From the IMG/VR virus record IMGVR_UViG_3300027987_000382, positions 62,001 to 126,000 of that record: 64,000 nucleotides of DNA, one strand, 5' to 3'. Below are positions 61,009 through 64,000 of this stretch, piece by piece. The translations under genes were made by a program, and so were the position numbers. Position 1 is the stretch's first letter. Each line of letters starts with the position of its first letter. The notes below the pieces were generated by a model, which saw nothing but the letters and a program-made list of their open reading frames with translations, was not told the origin of the DNA and made no database searches. Origin of the DNA: a virus.

Positions 61009-61375
61009 ATTCCTGACAGCTTGGTTCCAGAGCAAGCAAGAGCCGCGAAAACTCTTGTGGCATGAAGTCAAGAGACGAACTACACAGAACGGTGTTCAAC
61101 TCACACCACAAGAGTTCGCGATCATCGGACAATGCCTTTGTCCAGATTGCGGCAGCAAACTGCTGAAAGGACCAGAAGGAGGTGGCTCAGTCAACGTCTA
61201 CTGTGCAAACGACAAAGACTGTGGAAGCCGCTACAACCTGATGGGCTGGATCGGAGCAGAACGGATTAATGACAGCCGAGGATCAATGACCCTCGTCGAG
61301 ACATTTAAGCCTCATCGTACTCCGGCAACCGCTCGGTCGGATGCAGCGAGATCTTGTCACGCTTCGCACCAGTGA
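60989..61375 (+). CDS. Zinc-ribbon hypothetical protein, 128 aa
   Basis: Basic N-terminus (R-R-I-L-K-F-L-T-A-W-F) may be an amphipathic helix. C-P-D-C-G-S-K-L and C-A-N-D-K-D-C-G form a zinc ribbon as in several small phage proteins. The Ala/Arg-rich C-terminal tail overlaps the convergent gene by 71 bases. Confidence 0.55.
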   Translation: MLRRILKFLTAWFQSKQEPRKLLWHEVKRRTTQNGVQLTPQEFAIIGQCLCPDCGSKLLKGPEGGGSVNVYCANDKDCGSRYNLMGWIGAERINDSRGSMTLVETFKPHRTPATARSDAARSCHASHQ

Positions 61376-61712
61376 GCAGCTCCTGAATACCGTCAAGAAT
61401 CTCAGCGAGATTCACGATCTTCAGCTCCTCGTTCTTCCACAGAAGACGAGCATTCTCCAGATCAACGATCACACGGAGATTCTTCCGGCCAGCCCCCTTG
61501 CCCGACTTCTCCCACGAATCCGTGGTGAAGTCACGGACCTTGAGCTTCGCCGTGATCTCGATATCAGCCCTCGGGTCTGACAGAGGATGGCCGTTCTTCG
61601 AGCGGACTTCGACGGTGCACATTTCGGCATGAGGCCGCATACACCGGATGGTTCCCAGATTCACTCTGGTTTCCTTCTCGAATTCCTCGTTGATAGTTCG
61701 CTTGATCGCCAT
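61305..61712 (-). CDS. Hypothetical protein, 135 aa
   Basis: Basic, alpha/beta protein, M-A-I-K-R-T-I-N-E-E-F. G-K-G-A-G-R-K-N-L-R-V-I-V-D. Converges on the zinc-ribbon gene with a 71-base overlap. Not recognised. Its upstream region contains the hairpin at 61792-61818. Confidence 0.55.
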   Translation of the reverse strand: MAIKRTINEEFEKETRVNLGTIRCMRPHAEMCTVEVRSKNGHPLSDPRADIEITAKLKVRDFTTDSWEKSGKGAGRKNLRVIVDLENARLLWKNEELKIVNLAEILDGIQELLTGAKRDKISLHPTERLPEYDEA

Positions 61713-61791
61713 CGTTTGATCCTTAGAGACTTGTGATGTCCCTATGTTGCAGCTCCTGGCCCAAAGTTAATTGCCATGTCCTACCTGCAAC

Positions 61792-61818
61792 AATACCTCG
61801 GGACCACCATGAGGTATT
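61792..61818 (+). promoter_or_regulatory. Hairpin in divergent region
   Basis: AATACCTC (61792-61799) and GAGGTATT (61811-61818) form a perfect 8-bp stem with an 11-base loop, 12 bases before the ATG at 61830, within the ~115-base space between divergent genes. Could be a protein-binding palindrome or a 5' leader hairpin covering the translation start. Confidence 0.4.
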
Positions 61819-61829
61819 AGGGTAATAGA

Positions 61830-62228
61830 ATGCCAAGAAAGAATGAGTACAGCCTAAGAGCCGCCGTCATACTATTTTCGCTGATTCCGCACACCGGCAA
61901 AGAAAAGTTGCAGGTCTGGCAAGCAGGGAACAGGTGGACTACCAAAGACGGTAAAGTCAAACAAGCTCGAAAACGCTTCAAAACAGAGGGCATCGCAACG
62001 CACGAAGCTCACCTCAATGGCAAGAACATAACGGAAGCAGGAACTTCGATCGAATCACCGAACGCCAACACCGCCATCATTGTCGCCAGACACGGTGACT
62101 GGAGGCTAATACATAACGAAGAAGAATACAAGATTCTCACCTGGCGTGATCTCGAAGGCGGCGGGACACACCCGGTAGCCAGAAAACACAAAGGCCGCAT
62201 GGTCTACCTACTACGGAAAATCCAATGA
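61830..62228 (+). CDS. Hypothetical basic protein, 132 aa
   Basis: ATG at 61830. Lys/Arg-rich (K-V-K-Q-A-R-K-R-F-K) with H-G-D-W-R and V-A-R-K-H-K-G-R; likely nucleic-acid binding from charge alone. Four-base overlap with the sulfotransferase-like gene. Confidence 0.5.
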   Translation: MPRKNEYSLRAAVILFSLIPHTGKEKLQVWQAGNRWTTKDGKVKQARKRFKTEGIATHEAHLNGKNITEAGTSIESPNANTAIIVARHGDWRLIHNEEEYKILTWRDLEGGGTHPVARKHKGRMVYLLRKIQ

Positions 62229-62752
62229 TCTACTGCCCCGGCCGATTCATCTTCATCCACATCCCAAGAACAGCAGGCATCTCAATCACACGAGGACTCG
62301 CCTCAACCGACGTCTGTGATCTCGCCCTCATCAACACCTGCAACACCCCCGCCGAATTCTGGCGACACGTAACCGCAACAGAAGTCAAACCACTCATTCC
62401 GGATTGGGGCGAAATCAAGAAATTCGCCTTCTACAGATCGGATCACGACATCTACGAATCCGACTACCGCCTCCACAAAAGCTGTATCAAAGACATAGAC
62501 TCCTGGCCAGACGTCTCAATGCTCTCCGACTGGAAGAAAAGCGTGCTCCAGTCCAATGATGAGTCATTCCAACAGTTCATCCAAAGACATTGGGTGCCCT
62601 GGCTCGGTCAAGACCGCACCGTCTGGGAACACTGGACGACACACGAATTCGAACGATTCAAGTTCGACGATCTCATAAACGAATGGAATCGTCTCCTCGA
62701 ATGGCTCGAAATTACCTATGTTCCACTACAGCACTTGAACAGAACGAAATGA
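62225..62752 (+). CDS. Sulfotransferase-like protein (degenerate)
   Basis: 175 aa. F-I-F-I-H-I-P-R-T-A-G-I-S-I-T is the 5'-phosphosulfate loop of family-2 sulfotransferases (I-H-I-P-K/R-T-A-G-T-S). The expected R-N-P-x-x-R-x-x-S motif appears only as F-Y-R-S-D-H-D-I-Y-E-S-D-Y. Shorter than typical (250+ aa). Activity is doubtful; it could be a compact variant. The second sulfotransferase-like gene here besides the GT2 fusion. Confidence 0.65.
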   Translation: MIYCPGRFIFIHIPRTAGISITRGLASTDVCDLALINTCNTPAEFWRHVTATEVKPLIPDWGEIKKFAFYRSDHDIYESDYRLHKSCIKDIDSWPDVSMLSDWKKSVLQSNDESFQQFIQRHWVPWLGQDRTVWEHWTTHEFERFKFDDLINEWNRLLEWLEITYVPLQHLNRTK

Positions 62753-63066
62753 TCGAAGAAGAAATCCTACAAGGACTCGCCGAAGAACTGTCTGAAAAGC
62801 TATTCGACGCCCAATACGGAGACCCCCACCAAGGCGGCCCTCAAGTACGTGTCAAGGGCAATGAGATTAACACGTATTTTGTCAGAATAAAGGATGGTTG
62901 CTTCGAAATAATCGAGTACAGCTCACTCAGTTGTGATCACACTGACGGCATACCAATCAGGACAATCCCACTTGAGCATCCAAACTCCCTGACAGCTGTA
63001 TTTCGTATATTGGACCGAAAATGCGAATTCGGTAGGACTAGACGACGCCAAGCTTTTAGCTTTTGA
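62749..63066 (+). CDS. Hypothetical protein, 105 aa
   Basis: ATG at 62749 overlaps the previous stop (ATGA). Acidic helical N-terminus (I-E-E-E-I-L-Q-G-L-A-E-E-L), then beta-rich; C-terminus basic. Unrecognised. Confidence 0.5.
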   Translation: MIEEEILQGLAEELSEKLFDAQYGDPHQGGPQVRVKGNEINTYFVRIKDGCFEIIEYSSLSCDHTDGIPIRTIPLEHPNSLTAVFRILDRKCEFGRTRRRQAFSF

Positions 63067-63075
63067 GGCAGAATC

Positions 63076-63645
63076 ATGGGAAGATCAAAGAACGACGCCG
63101 GTCTCGGCGTGCTCATCATGTTGGCATTTTTCATCATCACACCGTTCGTCGTGCTCGGAGTGACCAGATACTTCAAAGGCATCACACTCGAGCAGAACCT
63201 TACCGGCAAACTCAAGCAAGCCGCCGACGCCAACGGCATCCCACTCGCCCAAAAGAAACTCACTGAATGTATCGCGTGGATGGAAAAGAACGACCTCACA
63301 GAAGGATCGACACACGTCTGGATCAAGACACCAGAATGTGACATCGAATTCTTCTACCAGAACCTCGTCGCCGCCAAGAAAGATCTCGACAACTTCCCGC
63401 TAGAACCGGCAGAGAATGCAACACCAGACGAACGGACCAAGCACGATCTCGCCGAATCCAACCAGCTGATCAAACTCCGCGAGACGCTCCTTGATTCAGG
63501 AGAGCAAGGCACCCACGTCACCTGCCCGCCAAATCTGGCCGTCTACCCAAGCCAAATGTTCTGGTGGTGGGTCTGGCCGCTTGCGTGTATCTGGACCATC
63601 GTGGTAATTATCTTCGGAGCTGTGAATTGGAACTGGAACGTGTAG
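63076..63645 (+). CDS. Two-span membrane protein, 189 aa
   Basis: N-terminal helix (V-L-I-M-L-A-F-F-I-I-T-P-F-V-V-L) and C-terminal helix (M-F-W-W-W-V-W-P-L-A-C-I-W-T-I) flank ~120 residues that include the pair C-I ... P-E-C. Resembles a hairpin-anchored membrane protein with a soluble loop. Unrecognised; may act in lysis or host-envelope takeover. Confidence 0.6.
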   Translation: MGRSKNDAGLGVLIMLAFFIITPFVVLGVTRYFKGITLEQNLTGKLKQAADANGIPLAQKKLTECIAWMEKNDLTEGSTHVWIKTPECDIEFFYQNLVAAKKDLDNFPLEPAENATPDERTKHDLAESNQLIKLRETLLDSGEQGTHVTCPPNLAVYPSQMFWWWVWPLACIWTIVVIIFGAVNWNWNV

Positions 63646-63653
63646 GAGCCACC

Positions 63654-63860
63654 ATGGATCGTGACGGACAAGCAGTCATAGCCTACCTCGGAGAAGACCG
63701 CCAAATCTACCTCCACAGTCCGGGCAAATCAATCTGCGAGTTTCCCGCTCGCATCATGCACTTTGGGCAACGCAAAGTCATCTACATCACAGAAGTGCCA
63801 GAAAAGTACGATGGCAAAGGCGTCAAAGCCCCGCCAGGGTACGAAATCGATGGAATCTGA
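63654..63860 (+). CDS. Hypothetical protein, 68 aa
   Basis: ATG at 63654 with TAGGAGC just upstream (63645-63650). Beta-rich small protein (I-A-Y-L-G-E-D-R-Q-I-Y-L). Overlaps the next partial gene by 11 bases. Unrecognised. Confidence 0.5.
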   Translation: MDRDGQAVIAYLGEDRQIYLHSPGKSICEFPARIMHFGQRKVIYITEVPEKYDGKGVKAPPGYEIDGI

Positions 63861-64000
63861 GATCCTCAAAGCGATCGTTGACCTCATCAACACCAGCCCC
63901 AATCATAACGCTTGGCTGGACAACCACCCCTCTTCCTGGCTCAACGAAGAGGGAGAAGTCATCGCCGGATTCGGGACCGGCATGCCCTGTATCCATATCA
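63850..64000 (+). CDS. Partial hypothetical protein (runs off window)
   Basis: ATG at 63850 overlaps the previous stop region. An open frame continues to the window edge for about 50 codons, beginning M-E-S-E-I-L-K-A-I-V-D. N-x-H-N-A-W-L-D-N-H-P-S-S-W-L-N-E-E-G is polar and Trp-rich. Product unknown; the C-terminus is missing. Confidence 0.45.
   Translation, partial: MESEILKAIVDLINTSPNHNAWLDNHPSSWLNEEGEVIAGFGTGMPCIHI

Overview
The window is a 64-kb internal piece of what looks like a large, lytic, tailed-phage genome. About 95% is coding. Genes are short and packed head to tail, many sharing 4-base ATGA or GTGA overlaps, and there is no rRNA, tRNA, integrase or insertion sequence. Virus-type markers are a gp46/SbcC-like recombination ATPase, a gp55-like late sigma factor, ThyX, dUTPase, RNase HI, a DinG/XPD-type helicase, DUF6527, a holin-like protein, a capsid-motif protein and a 2363-residue virion or adhesin protein. 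The host cannot be read directly. A CsrA homologue, a CxPxR sulfatase, a secreted RRR-rich protein and repeated domains of a kind common in Planctomycetes make a planctomycete-like aquatic host a reasonable guess (inference). Base composition looks even and standard stop codons are used throughout. No gene-free stretch exceeds 300 bases.

Layout. 1-8.1 kb: small hypotheticals, helicase, CxxCxxCC protein, SbcC/gp46-like ATPase and a GT-A-like protein, all on +. 8.1-10.4 kb: a zinc-ribbon/HTH protein (-) diverging from a gp55-like sigma factor (+). 10.5-15.7 kb: MptE-like protein, deoxyribosyltransferase-like and DeoC-like enzymes, a PurZ-type adenylosuccinate synthetase homologue and a TIM-barrel sugar isomerase. 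16.4-26.3 kb: a glycan island. Transaldolase, heptose-kinase-like GHMP kinase and epimerase on + converge on a six-gene - operon (FkbM, GmhA, two methyltransferases, HAD-cytidylyltransferase fusion, GT4). Then come a GT2-sulfotransferase fusion, a GT10 fucosyltransferase-like and a GT25-like protein. 26.3-41.2 kb: the giant protein, DUF6527, PIG-L deacetylase, NucS-like nuclease, holin-like genes, a 617-aa repeat-containing protein, a sialidase-like protein and an HNH nuclease. 41.4-49.8 kb: csrA and a second glycan island (GDP-fucose-synthase-like, DUF6165, several GTs, GNA1-type acetyltransferase). 49.7-56.9 kb: radical-SAM enzymes, a capsid-motif protein, RNase HI, ThyX and dUTPase. 56.8-59.3 kb: a five-gene - operon ending in a sulfatase. 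59.4-64 kb: an SPL-like radical-SAM protein and small hypotheticals.

How it may work together. Two themes stand out. First, a nucleotide theme: ThyX, dUTPase, a deoxyribosyltransferase-like and a DeoC-like protein, and above all a PurA homologue whose catalytic Asp is Ser, the signature of PurZ (diaminopurine or Z-DNA synthesis). DatZ, MazZ and DpoZ are not visible here. Second, a glycan theme: roughly eleven glycosyltransferase-like genes with sugar-nucleotide enzymes that nearly complete an NDP-heptose route, plus fucose-type reductase, GlcNAc-6-P synthesis, deacetylation, methylation, sulfation, sulfatase and sialidase. This suggests the phage both builds an elaborate glycan (on virion or host surface) and can trim sulfated or sialylated host glycans. 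Those functional links are inferred from gene content and not shown by the sequence.
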